From Aliiroseovarius sp. S1339 (GTDB taxonomy: Bacteria > Pseudomonadota > Alphaproteobacteria > Rhodobacterales > Rhodobacteraceae), in NCBI RefSeq assembly GCF_023195695.1, contig NZ_JALPQG010000008.1, forward strand, positions 142,195 to 206,194: a DNA stretch of 64,000 bases, in the 5' to 3' direction. The position numbers were made by a program, and so were the translations under genes. Of this stretch, positions 27,577-37,627 are shown piece by piece. How positions within the stretch are numbered: position 1 is the first letter of the stretch; the number at the start of each line of letters is the position of its first letter. The notes under the pieces were generated by a model. The model made no database searches. It saw only the letters and a list, made by a program, of their open reading frames with translations, and was not told where the DNA came from.

Positions 27577-28644
27577 ATGACCGCCTCTGACCCCCTGAAC
27601 GCTCCGGACCCGACGTTGCGCCCCGCGCCGCGCCCCGAAGATACCGAAGACGTGAACCGCGCCCTGCGCCCACAGACGCTGGGTGATTTCATCGGGCAGG
27701 CCGAGGCGCGTTCCAATCTTCGTATCTTCATCGAAAGCGCACGCAAGCGTAACGAGGCGATGGACCATGTGCTGTTCCACGGCCCGCCCGGTCTGGGCAA
27801 GACCACGCTGGCGCAAATCATGGCGCGCGAGTTGGGCGTGAACTTCCGCATGACCTCTGGCCCCGTGTTGGCCAAGGCCGGCGATCTGGCCGCGATCCTG
27901 ACCAATCTGGAAGCCAATGACGTCTTGTTCATTGACGAAATTCACAGGCTCAATCCGGTGGTCGAGGAAGTGCTCTATCCCGCGCTGGAGGATTTCGAAC
28001 TGGATCTGGTGATCGGCGAGGGCCCCGCCGCGCGTACCGTGCGGATCGAGTTGCAACCCTTCACACTGGTCGGTGCCACGACCCGGCTGGGACTTCTGAC
28101 CACGCCGCTGCGCGATCGCTTCGGTATTCCTGTGCGGCTGCAATTCTATTCGGTCGATGAACTGCACGAGATTGTCACAAAAAATGCAATCAAGCTGGGC
28201 GCCCCGGCGGAAACAGATGGCGCGCGCGAGATCGCGAAACGCGCCCGTGGCACACCTCGGATCGCGGGGCGGCTGTTGCGCCGCGTCGTTGATTTCGCCG
28301 TGGTTGAAGGCGACGGGCGCATCACGCGTGACCTTGCCGACAACGCGCTCACGCGGTTGGGCGTAGATCACCTTGGCCTTGATGGGGCCGACCGGCGCTA
28401 TTTGGGATTGATGGCCGAGCACTACGGCGGCGGCCCGGTGGGCATCGAAACCCTGTCTGCCGCTCTGTCTGAAAGCCGCGATGCGCTGGAAGAAGTGATC
28501 GAGCCGTTCCTGCTGCAACAAGGCTTGATCCAACGCACCCCGCGCGGCCGTATGCTGGGCCAAATCGCGTGGCGACACCTCGGACTGACTGCCCCCGTTT
28601 CTCAACCGCGCGGTGCGGGACAAGGACAGCTTTTCGAAGGTTAG
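27577..28644 (+). CDS. ruvB: Holliday junction branch migration ATPase RuvB
   Basis: 355 residues. Walker [10 protein letters not shown] (about 69), Walker [11 protein letters not shown] (about 125), sensor 1 [19 protein letters not shown] (about 168-186) with the arginine finger, and the C-terminal winged helix [19 protein letters not shown]. The hexamer drives branch migration with RuvA. The 20-residue N-terminal extension rich in Pro is longer than in E. coli (336). Confidence 0.98.
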   Translation: MTASDPLNAPDPTLRPAPRPEDTEDVNRALRPQTLGDFIGQAEARSNLRIFIESARKRNEAMDHVLFHGPPGLGKTTLAQIMARELGVNFRMTSGPVLAKAGDLAAILTNLEANDVLFIDEIHRLNPVVEEVLYPALEDFELDLVIGEGPAARTVRIELQPFTLVGATTRLGLLTTPLRDRFGIPVRLQFYSVDELHEIVTKNAIKLGAPAETDGAREIAKRARGTPRIAGRLLRRVVDFAVVEGDGRITRDLADNALTRLGVDHLGLDGADRRYLGLMAEHYGGGPVGIETLSAALSESRDALEEVIEPFLLQQGLIQRTPRGRMLGQIAWRHLGLTAPVSQPRGAGQGQLFEG

Positions 28645-28700
28645 CCCTTGAAACGCGCGTCCATTTGCGGGACATCACCCCGCAGATCAGGAGACGCCAG

Positions 28701-29363
28701 ATGACCGCCCCCCTTATGACCCCCGAAGACGTGACCGCGCATTTCACCCGCTCAAATGGTGACTTCACCTTCGCCCGCTGGGGCCGGCCCATCGTGCCGG
28801 TTGTGTTCGGAGTCGAAGACGCCACGCTTGAGGTCGTCAAAGGCGCGATCGAGGCGGTGGTGACGCTGGCCGGTCACAAGATGGCCGAGACTGACCCGGA
28901 ACTTGGCGCGAACCTGATGGTGTTTTTCTTCCGTGACTGGGACGAGTTGCCGGAGGTGCCAAAACTGGGCGAGATGATCCCCGGACTGGAGCCGCTGGTG
29001 GCCCGGCTGAAAGCGGAAAGCGCCACCCAATACCGGGCCTTCCGGTTCGACAAAGACAACGCCATTCAAGCCTGTTTCACCTTTGTCTGCATGCAAGGCG
29101 CGATGGCTGCTCAGCCGGCCGAGACGCTGGCGCTGACCCAAGCTGTGCAAGCGATCCTGCTGTGGGGTGAAGGGGCGTTTTCGACCAAAAGCCCGCTGGC
29201 GCTGTTGCCGGATGGCCAGACCATTTTACGTCCAGAGATCGCCGGGTTGATCTCGGCGGCCTATGACCCGGTGCTACCTGCATCCGCAAATGATTCAGCA
29301 CACGCGCTTCGCCTTTTTGCGCGGATGCAAGTGCGAGCGGCTAACGACCAGACGCAACCCTGA
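28701..29363 (+). CDS. Conserved-looking protein of unknown function between ruvB and thpR
   Basis: 220 residues, soluble, no signal peptide. N-terminal DVTAHFTRSNGDFTFARWGRPIVPVVFGVEDATLEVVKGAIEAV, a central RDWDELPEVPKLGEMIPGL, and FRFDKDNAIQACFTFVCMQG. I do not recognise the family. The long frame starts inside ruvB, but the ATG at 28701 has AGGAGA eight bases upstream and gives a tidy N terminus. Its TGA abuts the thpR ATG with no gap, so translation is likely coupled. Placement between DNA repair and RNA end-processing genes does not by itself reveal a role. Confidence 0.75.
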   Translation: MTAPLMTPEDVTAHFTRSNGDFTFARWGRPIVPVVFGVEDATLEVVKGAIEAVVTLAGHKMAETDPELGANLMVFFFRDWDELPEVPKLGEMIPGLEPLVARLKAESATQYRAFRFDKDNAIQACFTFVCMQGAMAAQPAETLALTQAVQAILLWGEGAFSTKSPLALLPDGQTILRPEIAGLISAAYDPVLPASANDSAHALRLFARMQVRAANDQTQP

Positions 29364-29900
29364 ATGCGCTGCTTTCTGGCCCTTCCTTTGCCCGAGCTTC
29401 TGGCCGAGCAGATCTCCGGGTTCGCTGGGCGACTTAGGGTTGGCCGCCCGCTGCCCGAGGAAAACATCCACCTGACACTGGCTTTTCTGGACGAGCAGCC
29501 CATCGAAGCGCTTGAAGACCTGAACGCTGAGTTGGATGTCTTGCGCGCCCCGCCTGCAATCGTCGATCTTGCCGGACTGACCACTTTGGGCGGGGCGGTG
29601 CCATCCGTTCTTGCGATCAAGGCGGGCGGCGTGGATGCGCTGCACAAACAAATCAAACAAGCCATTCGCCGGGCCGGGATCACACTGCCGCATCGGCGGT
29701 TCCGCGGGCACGTGACGCTGGCGCGCATGCCCCAAACCCCCAGTGGCGACGATATGTTGGCACTGGGCCGCGCGCTGGAAACCCACGGCGCGATCCGTTT
29801 TCCGACTGTCACGCTTGATACCCTGTCACTGTATCGGTCTGACCTGCGCACGGACGGCGCGCGATATGAGCGGTTGGCAGACTATCCCCTTCGCGGCTAG
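29364..29900 (+). CDS. thpR: RNA 2',3'-cyclic phosphodiesterase (LigT/ThpR)
   Basis: 178 residues of the 2H phosphoesterase family. The two catalytic tetrapeptides are HLTL (about 36-39) and HVTL (about 116-119), about 80 residues apart as expected. FLALPLPELLAEQI at the N terminus and TLDTLSLYRSDL near the end also match. The enzyme opens 2',3'-cyclic phosphates on RNA ends. Its ATG follows directly on the stop of the unknown gene. Confidence 0.92.
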   Translation: MRCFLALPLPELLAEQISGFAGRLRVGRPLPEENIHLTLAFLDEQPIEALEDLNAELDVLRAPPAIVDLAGLTTLGGAVPSVLAIKAGGVDALHKQIKQAIRRAGITLPHRRFRGHVTLARMPQTPSGDDMLALGRALETHGAIRFPTVTLDTLSLYRSDLRTDGARYERLADYPLRG

Positions 29901-29930
29901 GGTCGGGCCAAGCAGCAATACGAGGCACGA

Positions 29931-30314
29931 ATGCACCGTTTTCCCATCCGCGTTTATTACGAAGACACCGACATGGCCGGGATCGTCTATCACGCCAATT
30001 ACCTGCGTTATATCGAACGCGCGCGGTCCGATTGGGTGCGCGAGATCGGCGTTGACCAGAACGCGATGCGCGAAGATGGGCAAGTATTTGCGGTGCGCCG
30101 GATGGAAGCGGACTATCTGTCGTCAGCGCGTTTTGACGAAGAGTTGCAGGTTGAAACATCTGTTCAGCAGATCACCGGCGCGAGGTTGGTGATGGAACAG
30201 GTCGTGAAACGTGGTGAAGAACGTTTGTTTGAAGCCATTGTCACCATTGTCTGCATTTCCGACACCGGCCAGCCCGCCCGCCTTCCGGCAAATATCCGCC
30301 ACTTGGTTCACTGA
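29931..30314 (+). CDS. ybgC: Tol-Pal-associated acyl-CoA thioesterase
   Basis: 127 residues with the hot-dog 4-hydroxybenzoyl-CoA thioesterase motif VYYEDTDMAGIVYHANYLRYIERARSD near the N terminus, including the catalytic Asp of TDMAG. YbgC hydrolyses short-chain acyl-CoA or acyl-ACP and is usually the first gene of the tol-pal operon, as here. GAGG lies five bases before the ATG. Confidence 0.95.
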   Translation: MHRFPIRVYYEDTDMAGIVYHANYLRYIERARSDWVREIGVDQNAMREDGQVFAVRRMEADYLSSARFDEELQVETSVQQITGARLVMEQVVKRGEERLFEAIVTIVCISDTGQPARLPANIRHLVH

Positions 30315-30424
30315 CCCAGTGGCTTTGTCGCCGATGACGCGGTTTTGATGGCATTCCCCGTGGCAATGGGCTAATCTTCGTGCAGAAAAGCTGCACAAAG
30401 AGGCGGCGGTACAGAGGCAGACAT

Positions 30425-31120
30425 ATGGAAACGGAAACGCTTCAGGCGGCGGCGGAGATCGATTTCTCCTTCTTCGCCCTATTTCTTCGTGCAACTTTCA
30501 CGGTCAAACTGGTGATGCTGCTTTTGATTGCAGCCTCGGTCTGGTCGTGGGCGATCATTATTACCAAACACGTGGCGTTCCGGCGCGCGCGTTCAGACGC
30601 CGAGGCGTTTGATCGCAAGTTCTGGTCGGGTGAGCCGCTGGACGAGCTGTTTGACCAGATCGGACCGACGCCTGACGGGTCGGCGGAAAAGGTCTTTTCA
30701 TCTGGCATGTTGGAATGGCGCCGCTCTCACCGGGCTGATGGCGGTTTGATTGCGAACGCGCAGTCGCGCATTGACCGGTCAATGGACGTGGCGATCGCCA
30801 AGCAAGGCGAAGAGCTGAACAAGGGGCTGAGCTTTTTGGCAACGGTCGCGTCAACCGCGCCGTTTGTGGGGTTGTTCGGCACCGTTTGGGGCATCATGCA
30901 CGCGTTTGTCGAGATTGCGCAGCAGCAAAACACCAACCTGGCCGTCGTCGCCCCCGGCATCGCCGAGGCGCTTTTGGCCACCGGTCTGGGCCTTCTGGCC
31001 GCGATCCCGGCGGCCGTGTTTTACAACAAGCTAAGCGTGGATAGCGACAATATCCTTGCGGGCTACGAAGCCTTCGCAGACGAGTTCGCCACCATCCTCA
31101 GCCGTCAGCTGGACAGCTGA
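30425..31120 (+). CDS. tolQ: Tol-Pal system proton-channel subunit TolQ
   Basis: 231 residues, three membrane helices: LVMLLLIAASVWSWAIIIT near the N terminus, then FLATVASTAPFVGLFGTVWGIMHAF and VAPGIAEALLATGLGLLAAIPAAVFYNKL, the latter two forming the MotA/ExbB/TolQ channel signature. With TolR it harvests proton motive force to drive TolA. The start at 30425 has GAGG seven bases upstream; the frame opens 15 codons earlier without support. Confidence 0.96.
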   Translation: METETLQAAAEIDFSFFALFLRATFTVKLVMLLLIAASVWSWAIIITKHVAFRRARSDAEAFDRKFWSGEPLDELFDQIGPTPDGSAEKVFSSGMLEWRRSHRADGGLIANAQSRIDRSMDVAIAKQGEELNKGLSFLATVASTAPFVGLFGTVWGIMHAFVEIAQQQNTNLAVVAPGIAEALLATGLGLLAAIPAAVFYNKLSVDSDNILAGYEAFADEFATILSRQLDS

Positions 31121-31121
31121 T

Positions 31122-31604
31122 ATGGCTGCTGGTGTGCAACAAAGCGGGGGTGCGGATCGACGCGCCCGGCGCGGACGTCGTCGCGGCAAGCATCGCCGCG
31201 TGATGGCCGAGATCAACATTACCCCCTTCGTGGACGTAATGCTGGTGCTGCTGATCATTTTCATGGTCGCCGCACCCCTGATGGTTGTCGGTGTGCCGGT
31301 GGAGCTGTCCAAAACCGCCGCCAAATCGCTGGACGCCCCCGAGGAAGAGCCTTTGGCGATCACCATCACCGAAGAAGGGCAGATTTTCCTGCAAACGACC
31401 GAAATCGCGCGCGACGAGCTGATCACCAAGCTGCGCGCGGTGGCGGCGGAACGCGCTGACAACAAGGTGTTCTTGCGCGCAGATGGTCAGGTGGAATGGG
31501 ACGCCATCGCGAAAGTGATGGGCGCGCTGAACGCGGCTGGGTTTACCTCGATCGGGTTTGTGACCGAAGGTGGCGGGCCAAGTCTGACCGGCACGGACAA
31601 CTAG
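31122..31604 (+). CDS. tolR: Tol-Pal system subunit TolR
   Basis: 160 residues. A basic N terminus (RRARRGRRRGKHRRVMAE) leads to the single ExbD/TolR helix INITPFVDVMLVLLIIFMV with the proton-accepting Asp in FVDVML, then the periplasmic domain ending in GFTSIGFVTEG. The ATG is one base after the tolQ stop. The longer frame beginning inside tolQ is ignored because it would duplicate translated sequence. Confidence 0.95.
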   Translation: MAAGVQQSGGADRRARRGRRRGKHRRVMAEINITPFVDVMLVLLIIFMVAAPLMVVGVPVELSKTAAKSLDAPEEEPLAITITEEGQIFLQTTEIARDELITKLRAVAAERADNKVFLRADGQVEWDAIAKVMGALNAAGFTSIGFVTEGGGPSLTGTDN

Positions 31605-31613
31605 GGCAGGGTC

Positions 31614-32693
31614 ATGCGCAGAGGTCTTTACATCTCGGCATCTGTCCACGGGATCCTGATCCTGTGGGTGCTTTTCGGCGGGGCCTTCAACTGGTCCAGC
31701 GATGAAGAGCTTGTGCAGGTGTCCGATGTCTCGATCATCTCGGAAGATGAGTTTGCAGCGCTGAGTGCGCCGAAAGGCGAGACCGCGACTGACGGCGACA
31801 CGCCCCCCGCACCGCGACCGACACCGGAGCCTGTATCGGAACCCACCCCAGAACCAACGCCAGAGCCTGCACCAGACCCAGAGCCGGAACCCGCGCCAGA
31901 GCCGGAACCGGCCCCTGAGCCCGAGCCGACCCGTGAACCAGAACCCGAGCCAGAACCCGAAACGGCCCAGCCCGCGCCCGCGCCGCGTGTGGCCCCGACA
32001 CCTGCGCCTGAACCGGAAACGCCTGTCGAGGAAGCACCTGAGGTGGTTGAGGCCCCCGAACCGTCACCCGAGCCGACGCCAGAACCCCTGCCCGAAGAGG
32101 TGACGCCAACCGCGCCGCCGGAAGCCTCGACCGAGATTGTGACTGAGGCAGAAGAGCCGGTGGAGGAGCCGTCGTTGGCCCCCGCGACTTCGGCCCGGCC
32201 AGCATCACGGCCCAACCGGCCCGCGCCAGTAGAAACCGCTGAACCGGAAACGCCCGTCGAAACGCCAGTTGAAACCCCGGCACCCGCCAATAATGCCGCC
32301 GCTGTGGCGGCTGCCGTGGCCGATCAGGTTGCTGGCGGTGAAACCAATAGTCCCGCACTGGACGTGCCAGAAGGCCCACCTCTGACGCGCGGTGAAAAAG
32401 ACGGATTGCGCGTGGCGGTCAGCCGCTGCTGGAACCTTGGATCAAGCTCGACCGACGCATTGACCACAACGGTTGTCGTCATGGTTTCGATGAGCCGCGA
32501 TGGCAAACCCGAAGGGATCACGATGGCATCCTGGGATGGCCCATCGGAAGGCGCGGCCAATACCGCGTTTCAAGCCGCCCGACGCGCCATTATCCGTTGC
32601 GGCGCAGGTGGCTTTGACCTGCCAGCCGAAAAATACGGCCAATGGCAGGAAATCGAAATGACCTTCAATCCCGAAAAGATGAGGATCAAATGA
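31614..32693 (+). CDS. tolA: TolA-type energy transducer with a long Pro-Glu domain
   Basis: 359 residues. N-terminal membrane helix ([20 protein letters not shown]), then about 170 residues built of Pro-Glu repeats ([17 protein letters not shown] and similar, about 60-190) in place of the Ala/Lys helix of E. coli TolA, and a C-terminal TonB/TolA-like domain with [32 protein letters not shown] Pro-Glu rod of this kind spans the periplasm stiffly, as in TonB. It links TolQR to TolB/Pal. Its stop overlaps the cutC start. Confidence 0.93.
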   Translation: MRRGLYISASVHGILILWVLFGGAFNWSSDEELVQVSDVSIISEDEFAALSAPKGETATDGDTPPAPRPTPEPVSEPTPEPTPEPAPDPEPEPAPEPEPAPEPEPTREPEPEPEPETAQPAPAPRVAPTPAPEPETPVEEAPEVVEAPEPSPEPTPEPLPEEVTPTAPPEASTEIVTEAEEPVEEPSLAPATSARPASRPNRPAPVETAEPETPVETPVETPAPANNAAAVAAAVADQVAGGETNSPALDVPEGPPLTRGEKDGLRVAVSRCWNLGSSSTDALTTTVVVMVSMSRDGKPEGITMASWDGPSEGAANTAFQAARRAIIRCGAGGFDLPAEKYGQWQEIEMTFNPEKMRIK

Positions 32694-33406
32694 TGCCTCG
32701 GACGCTTGAAATATGCGTGGACACGATTGGCGGCGTAATGGCCGCGCAAGCTGGCGGCGCGGACCGGATTGAGCTGTGCGCGGCGCTGTCGGAAGGCGGG
32801 CTGACTCCAGCCGCCGGGTTGATGGTTGCGGCTTCGCGGCTGGATGTGCCGTGCTATGCGATGATCCGTCCCCGTTGCGGGCTGTTCGTCTATTCGGATG
32901 CTGATGTGCAGGTGATGCAGGATGACATCGCAGCGGTGAAAGAGGCTGACCTGGCCGGCGTTGTCCTTGGCGCGCAAAAGCCGGATGGCACTTTGGATAC
33001 CGCCGTGCTTGGTCGCCTGTTGGCGGCGGCCGAAGGGCTGGGCGCGACGCTGCATCGGGTGATTGATGTGGTGCCGGACCCATTGGCCGCATTGGAACAA
33101 GCGGTCGAAATGGGGTTCGAGCGTGTGCTGACCTCGGGCGGCGCGGCAAAGGCGACTGACGGTGCCAAGGTGATTTGCGCAATGGTTCGCCAAGCCGCAG
33201 GCCGGATCGCAATAATGCCCGGAAGCGGGCTGACAGAAGACAATATATCTGATTTCGTGGCGCAGACGGGGGTTGATGAAGTTCATGCCTCTTGCGCTGT
33301 CACCGTGCCCGAAGGGGAGAGATTTTCGAATTTCTCCCCTCACGGCGGGCGCAAAGAAACTTGTAAGAACCGAGTGAAACAAATGAAGAGGGAACTGGGC
33401 GCATGA
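32690..33406 (+). CDS. cutC: CutC-family protein inserted in the tol operon
   Basis: 238 residues of the CutC TIM-barrel family: [39 protein letters not shown], then [45 protein letters not shown] and [11 protein letters not shown]. The family was named for copper homeostasis in E. coli, a role later questioned. The start ATG overlaps the tolA stop and its own stop overlaps the tolB start, both by four bases (ATGA), so it is translated as part of tol. The E. coli operon has no gene at this position. Confidence 0.93.
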   Translation: MMPRTLEICVDTIGGVMAAQAGGADRIELCAALSEGGLTPAAGLMVAASRLDVPCYAMIRPRCGLFVYSDADVQVMQDDIAAVKEADLAGVVLGAQKPDGTLDTAVLGRLLAAAEGLGATLHRVIDVVPDPLAALEQAVEMGFERVLTSGGAAKATDGAKVICAMVRQAAGRIAIMPGSGLTEDNISDFVAQTGVDEVHASCAVTVPEGERFSNFSPHGGRKETCKNRVKQMKRELGA

Positions 33407-34767
33407 GTATTAACCTCAAGAAGCTGATCCTCGAACGATCGTCTGGCGCAGTATTGGCCGTCATGGTGATGGCGGCTGTCAGCGTGTTTGGCCTGAGCCG
33501 TCCCGCGGTTGCCGAAGGGCCGCTGCGGATCGAAATCACCGACGGCGTGATCGAACCACTGCCGTTCGCTGTCCCTGATTTTCAGGCAGAAGACGGCGCT
33601 GCTGGCGAATACGCGCGGTCAATCGCGCGGGTTGTGGCGGCTGATCTTGCTGGCACCGGATTGTTTCGCGAAATCCCGGCGGACGCGTTTGTGTCAGGCG
33701 TCACCAGTTTTGCCAGCCCGGTTGCCTATGCTGATTGGAAGACGATCAATGCGCAAGCTTTGATCACCGGGGCGGTGTCGGCATCTGGCGACAGCATCAA
33801 CGTGAAATTCCGCGTCTATGACGTCTTCTCGGGCCAACCCTTGGGCGAGGGGCTTCAGTTCTCGGGCTCCATCGGGTCTTGGCGTCGCGTGGCCCATAAA
33901 GTGGCCGACATCGTCTATAGCCGGATCACCGGTGAAAGCGGATATTTCGACAGCCGTGTGGTGTTTGTTGCCGAAACTGGTCCGAAAAACGCCAAGCGTA
34001 AGCGGCTGGCGATCATGGATTACGACGGCGCGAATGTGCAATACCTGACCGATAGCTCGGCGTTGGTGTTGGCGCCGCGTTTCTCGCCCACCGGCGATCG
34101 GGTGCTGTATACCAGTTACGAAACCGGCTTTCCGCAGGTCTATGTTCTGGATGTGGCCACGGTGGGGCGTCAGGTTTTGTCGCAGCAGCAAGGCACGATG
34201 ACCTTCGCGCCACGCTTTTCGCCCGATGGCCGCACGGTTGTTTATTCGCTGTCGGACGGGGGCAACACGGACATTTACACGATGGATATCAGCGGCGGCA
34301 ATCCGCGTCGCCTGACCTCGGCCCCGTCGATTGAAACCGCGCCCAGCTTTTCGCCCGATGGCAGCCAGATTGTTTTTGAAAGCGACCGCTCGGGCAATCA
34401 GCAACTATACGTCATGCCCGCCGGTGGCGGAGAGGCGACGCGGATCAGCTTTGGTCAAGGCCGTTATGGCACGCCTGTCTGGTCACCGCGTGGCGATCTG
34501 ATCGCCTTCACCAAACAAAATGCGGGCCGCTTCCATATTGGTGTGATGCGCACGGACGGGTCTGAGGAACGGCTTTTGACGGCCTCGTTCCTGGACGAAG
34601 GCCCGACATGGGCACCCAATGGTCGGGTGATCATGTTCGCGCGCGAAAGCCAGGGTGCGACGGGTGCACCGGCGTTGTATTCGGTCGATATTTCTGGCCG
34701 CAACCTGCGTCGTGTCGTAACAGAAGGGGCAGCATCAGACCCTGCGTGGTCGCCGCTGCTGAAATAA
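33403..34767 (+). CDS. tolB: Tol-Pal system periplasmic protein TolB
   Basis: 454 residues. Signal peptide ([22 protein letters not shown]), N-terminal domain with [20 protein letters not shown] and [12 protein letters not shown], then a six-bladed beta propeller whose repeats are visible as [54 protein letters not shown] and [12 protein letters not shown]. It interacts with Pal and TolA to keep the outer membrane joined during division. The ATG overlaps cutC by four bases. Confidence 0.97.
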   Translation: MSINLKKLILERSSGAVLAVMVMAAVSVFGLSRPAVAEGPLRIEITDGVIEPLPFAVPDFQAEDGAAGEYARSIARVVAADLAGTGLFREIPADAFVSGVTSFASPVAYADWKTINAQALITGAVSASGDSINVKFRVYDVFSGQPLGEGLQFSGSIGSWRRVAHKVADIVYSRITGESGYFDSRVVFVAETGPKNAKRKRLAIMDYDGANVQYLTDSSALVLAPRFSPTGDRVLYTSYETGFPQVYVLDVATVGRQVLSQQQGTMTFAPRFSPDGRTVVYSLSDGGNTDIYTMDISGGNPRRLTSAPSIETAPSFSPDGSQIVFESDRSGNQQLYVMPAGGGEATRISFGQGRYGTPVWSPRGDLIAFTKQNAGRFHIGVMRTDGSEERLLTASFLDEGPTWAPNGRVIMFARESQGATGAPALYSVDISGRNLRRVVTEGAASDPAWSPLLK

Positions 34768-34915
34768 GCGCAAAATTGCGCAGGGATCGGGGCTTGCCAG
34801 CGGGCCAGTGCCGATCCGTTTCCAAACGGCGTTTTTGCTGCTAAGCTTTCGCCAACGAGCAACAAATAGCCTGCCTGACAACAGGGCACGCGAGAAAATG
34901 GACACAGGAACGATC

Positions 34916-35422
34916 ATGAAACGTTTTGCTATGGCTACGCTGGTTGTGGGTGCGTTGGCGCTTTCAGCCTGTTCGAAAGACCGACTGGGCGACGAATATG
35001 GCACTGCCGGGCTTGGGGGTGACTTTGTCGCCGGCAGCCCGTCTGACCCCAAATCACCTGCATATTTCCAGCAAACCATCGGCGATCGTGTGCTGTTTGC
35101 CATCGACCAGTCTTCGCTTAGCCCGGAAGGCGCGGACCTTTTGACCAAACAGGCCGCTTGGCTGATGGAAAACACCGCCTATACAGCGGTGATCGAAGGT
35201 CACGCAGATGAACAAGGTACGCGGGAATACAACTTGGCTCTGGGTGCGCGTCGCGCCTCGGCGGTGCAGAACTTCCTGATCGAACGTGGCGTGGCCCCGA
35301 ACCGTTTGCAAACCGTCAGCTATGGCAAGGAACGCCCGCTTGAGATCTGCTCGACCGAGCTGTGCTATGCCAAGAACCGCCGGGCTGTGACCGTATTGGC
35401 CGCCGGTGCGGCCACAAGCTGA
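34916..35422 (+). CDS. pal: Peptidoglycan-associated lipoprotein Pal
   Basis: 168 residues with a lipoprotein signal (ATLVVGALALSAC, lipidated Cys about 19) and a C-terminal OmpA-like peptidoglycan-binding domain (VIEGHADEQGTREYNLALGARRA, with the Asp and Arg that hold diaminopimelate). AGGA lies six bases before the ATG at 34916; an earlier in-frame start at 34808 has no support. It anchors the outer membrane to the wall. Confidence 0.96.
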   Translation: MKRFAMATLVVGALALSACSKDRLGDEYGTAGLGGDFVAGSPSDPKSPAYFQQTIGDRVLFAIDQSSLSPEGADLLTKQAAWLMENTAYTAVIEGHADEQGTREYNLALGARRASAVQNFLIERGVAPNRLQTVSYGKERPLEICSTELCYAKNRRAVTVLAAGAATS

Positions 35423-35456
35423 ACCAAGACCACCTAACCATCTAAAGGAGGTTCGG

Positions 35457-36290
35457 ATGTTGCGTTTTCCCCGGCTAACCGCCGCCGCCCTAACCCTGTC
35501 GATTGCGTTGGTGGCCCCGGCCACGGCGCAGGATCGTGCGCAAACGCTTGCCGATATCCGGCAAGAGATGTCGATACTTTATGTTGAAGTGCAGAAACTC
35601 AGGACCGAGCTGTCCACAACCGGGGCGGCCAATATCGCGACCGGATCTGGCAGCCTGACCGAGCGCGTCGCCGCCATCGAAGGCGAGTTGTCGCGCCTGA
35701 CCGGCCTGACCGAACAGCTGGAATTCCGTATCGACTCGATTGTAAAAGATGGCACCAACCGTCTTGGCGATCTTGAGTTCCGTCTGGTTGAACTGGAAGG
35801 CGGCGATGTCTCAAAACTTGGTGAAACCTCAACCCTTGGCGGGGGCGAGGTGCCCGCTGCACCTGCGGCGGCCCCCGCGCCTGCACAACCGCTGACGACT
35901 GAACTTGCCATCGGCGAGAAACAGGATTTTGACACTGCAGGCGCCGCGCTTGAAGCGGGTGACTTCACCCAAGCGGCATCGCTTTACGAGACATTCATTG
36001 AAACCTACCCCGGTGGGCCTTTGACCGCCGAGGCGCATTTTCAACGCGGCGAGGCTTTGACTGGGTTGGGCGATATCAAATCCGCCGCCCGTGCTTACCT
36101 TAACGCCTTCTCAGGCGCGCCCAACAGCGACCGCGCGCCCGACGCGCTGTTCCGCCTTGGCAATGCACTGGGCGCTTTGGGTCAGATTTCCGAGGGCTGC
36201 GCGACACTGGCCGAGGTTGGCAAACGCTTTCCCGGCACGCCTGCCGTCGAAGATGCGCAAGCCGCCCGCGCCAGCCTTGGGTGCCAATGA
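35457..36290 (+). CDS. cpoB: Tol-Pal-associated protein CpoB (YbgF)
   Basis: 277 residues. Signal peptide (LTAAALTLSIALVAPATAQ), an N-terminal trimerising coiled coil (LADIRQEMSILYVEVQKLRTEL and ERVAAIEGELSRLTGLTEQLEFRID), a Pro/Ala linker and C-terminal TPR repeats (AALEAGDFTQAASLYETFIETYPGGPLTAEAHFQRGEAL). CpoB coordinates outer-membrane constriction with wall synthesis. The Shine-Dalgarno AAAGGAGG is the best in the window, five bases from the ATG. Confidence 0.94.
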   Translation: MLRFPRLTAAALTLSIALVAPATAQDRAQTLADIRQEMSILYVEVQKLRTELSTTGAANIATGSGSLTERVAAIEGELSRLTGLTEQLEFRIDSIVKDGTNRLGDLEFRLVELEGGDVSKLGETSTLGGGEVPAAPAAAPAPAQPLTTELAIGEKQDFDTAGAALEAGDFTQAASLYETFIETYPGGPLTAEAHFQRGEALTGLGDIKSAARAYLNAFSGAPNSDRAPDALFRLGNALGALGQISEGCATLAEVGKRFPGTPAVEDAQAARASLGCQ

Positions 36291-37540
36291 CGCCTGACAC
36301 TGTTCTGGCAGATGCTCTGCACCGGGTCCGCGCTGGCGGGCCCGTTTTGCGTTTGGGTGTGGCCGTGTCAGGTGGCGGCGACAGCATGGCGCTGCTGCTT
36401 TTGGCGCAGGACTGGTGCCGCGAAAACGGTGCAGAGTTGCTGGCGGCAACGGTCGATCACAAGCTGCGCGCTGCGGCTGCGGGCGAAGCGAAATTTGTTC
36501 AAGAAGCCTGCACAAGTTTGGCTGTCCCACACGAGACGCTCACGTGGCAGACCCAACCCGAAGGCAACCTTCAAGATGCCGCCCGCCGCGCCCGATATGA
36601 TCTTCTGGCAGAGTGGGGCCTGCGCCAAAAGCTCGATGCAGTCCTATTGGGACACACGGCTGATGATCAGGCCGAAACCTTCGTCATGCGTCTGGCGCGT
36701 GGGTCTGGTGTGGATGGTCTGGCCGCGATGCGCACAGATTGGCGCGACCGAGATGTGCGGTGGTTGCGGCCGCTTTTGCCTGTCGACCGGGCCTCTTTAC
36801 GCCACGTCCTGACCGCGCGGGGCCAGCGCTGGGTCGATGACCCGTCCAACGAGGACACTCAATTCGACCGTGTCCGCGTGCGGCAGGCCATGCAGCAGCT
36901 TTCACAGATCGGCCTTGACCGTACCCGGTTGACCGACACTGCCGCGCGCATGTCGCTGGCCCGCGATGCCCTGTCATGGATTGCGCATGACGCTGCGCGC
37001 AGGTTTGCGAAAGTCCATGGCGGTGACGTGCAATTCGCGCTTGCGGGATTTGGCGATCTGCCAACTGAAACGCGACATCGGCTTTTAGCGCAGGCGATCA
37101 ACTATGTCTCGTCCACCCCCTACCGCCCGCGCTACGGTGCCTTGCGCGCTTTGGAAGGCGACGTGTTGTCGGGCCGAACCCGCACGTTGCAAGGCTGCCT
37201 CATCTCGCGCGACGATGACAGGCTGGTGATCGGGCGCGAGCCGCGTGCGGTCGCAACATTAGAAGCCGAACCGGGCGCGTGTTGGGATAAACGCTGGGTT
37301 TTGGGCGCGCCAGACCATGCCAAGGCCGGCCGTTTGCAGGTAAAAGCCCTGGCCGAGGGCATCCAGCACTGCGAAAACTGGCGTGCGACCGGGTACGCCC
37401 GAAACACCTTGTTGACCGCCCCCGCGCTGTGGGATGGGGACCAATTAATTGCCGCCCCGCTTGCGGGTTTCGGCGAAATGTCCCTACTTTCACGCGCGCC
37501 GAATACCGAAGAATTCCTATCAACCATTTTATCGCATTGA
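36287..37540 (+). CDS. tilS: tRNA(Ile)-lysidine synthetase TilS
   Basis: 417 residues. The PP-loop SGGGDS (about 28-33) binds ATP for adenylation of C34 in tRNA-Ile(CAU). Further family marks are GHTADDQAETFVMRLARGSGVDGLAAM (about 122-148) and PLLPVDRASLRHVL. I start at the ATG overlapping the cpoB stop by four bases; a GTG two codons earlier is in frame. TilS is essential in most bacteria. tilS followed by ftsH after an 87-base gap is common. Confidence 0.95.
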   Translation: MTPDTVLADALHRVRAGGPVLRLGVAVSGGGDSMALLLLAQDWCRENGAELLAATVDHKLRAAAAGEAKFVQEACTSLAVPHETLTWQTQPEGNLQDAARRARYDLLAEWGLRQKLDAVLLGHTADDQAETFVMRLARGSGVDGLAAMRTDWRDRDVRWLRPLLPVDRASLRHVLTARGQRWVDDPSNEDTQFDRVRVRQAMQQLSQIGLDRTRLTDTAARMSLARDALSWIAHDAARRFAKVHGGDVQFALAGFGDLPTETRHRLLAQAINYVSSTPYRPRYGALRALEGDVLSGRTRTLQGCLISRDDDRLVIGREPRAVATLEAEPGACWDKRWVLGAPDHAKAGRLQVKALAEGIQHCENWRATGYARNTLLTAPALWDGDQLIAAPLAGFGEMSLLSRAPNTEEFLSTILSH

Positions 37541-37627
37541 ACATACTGCGATCATCCCTATTTTAGAGTGACAGCGCGTGGCCCGTAGGCCTGCGTCTTG
37601 TCGCCATGGCATTCAAAGGAGATACCC

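Noticed and set aside
31628..32290. 220-residue Gly-Ser repeat frame opposite tolA
   Set aside because: The repeats are the complement of the Pro-Glu codons of TolA, so it is a composition artefact.
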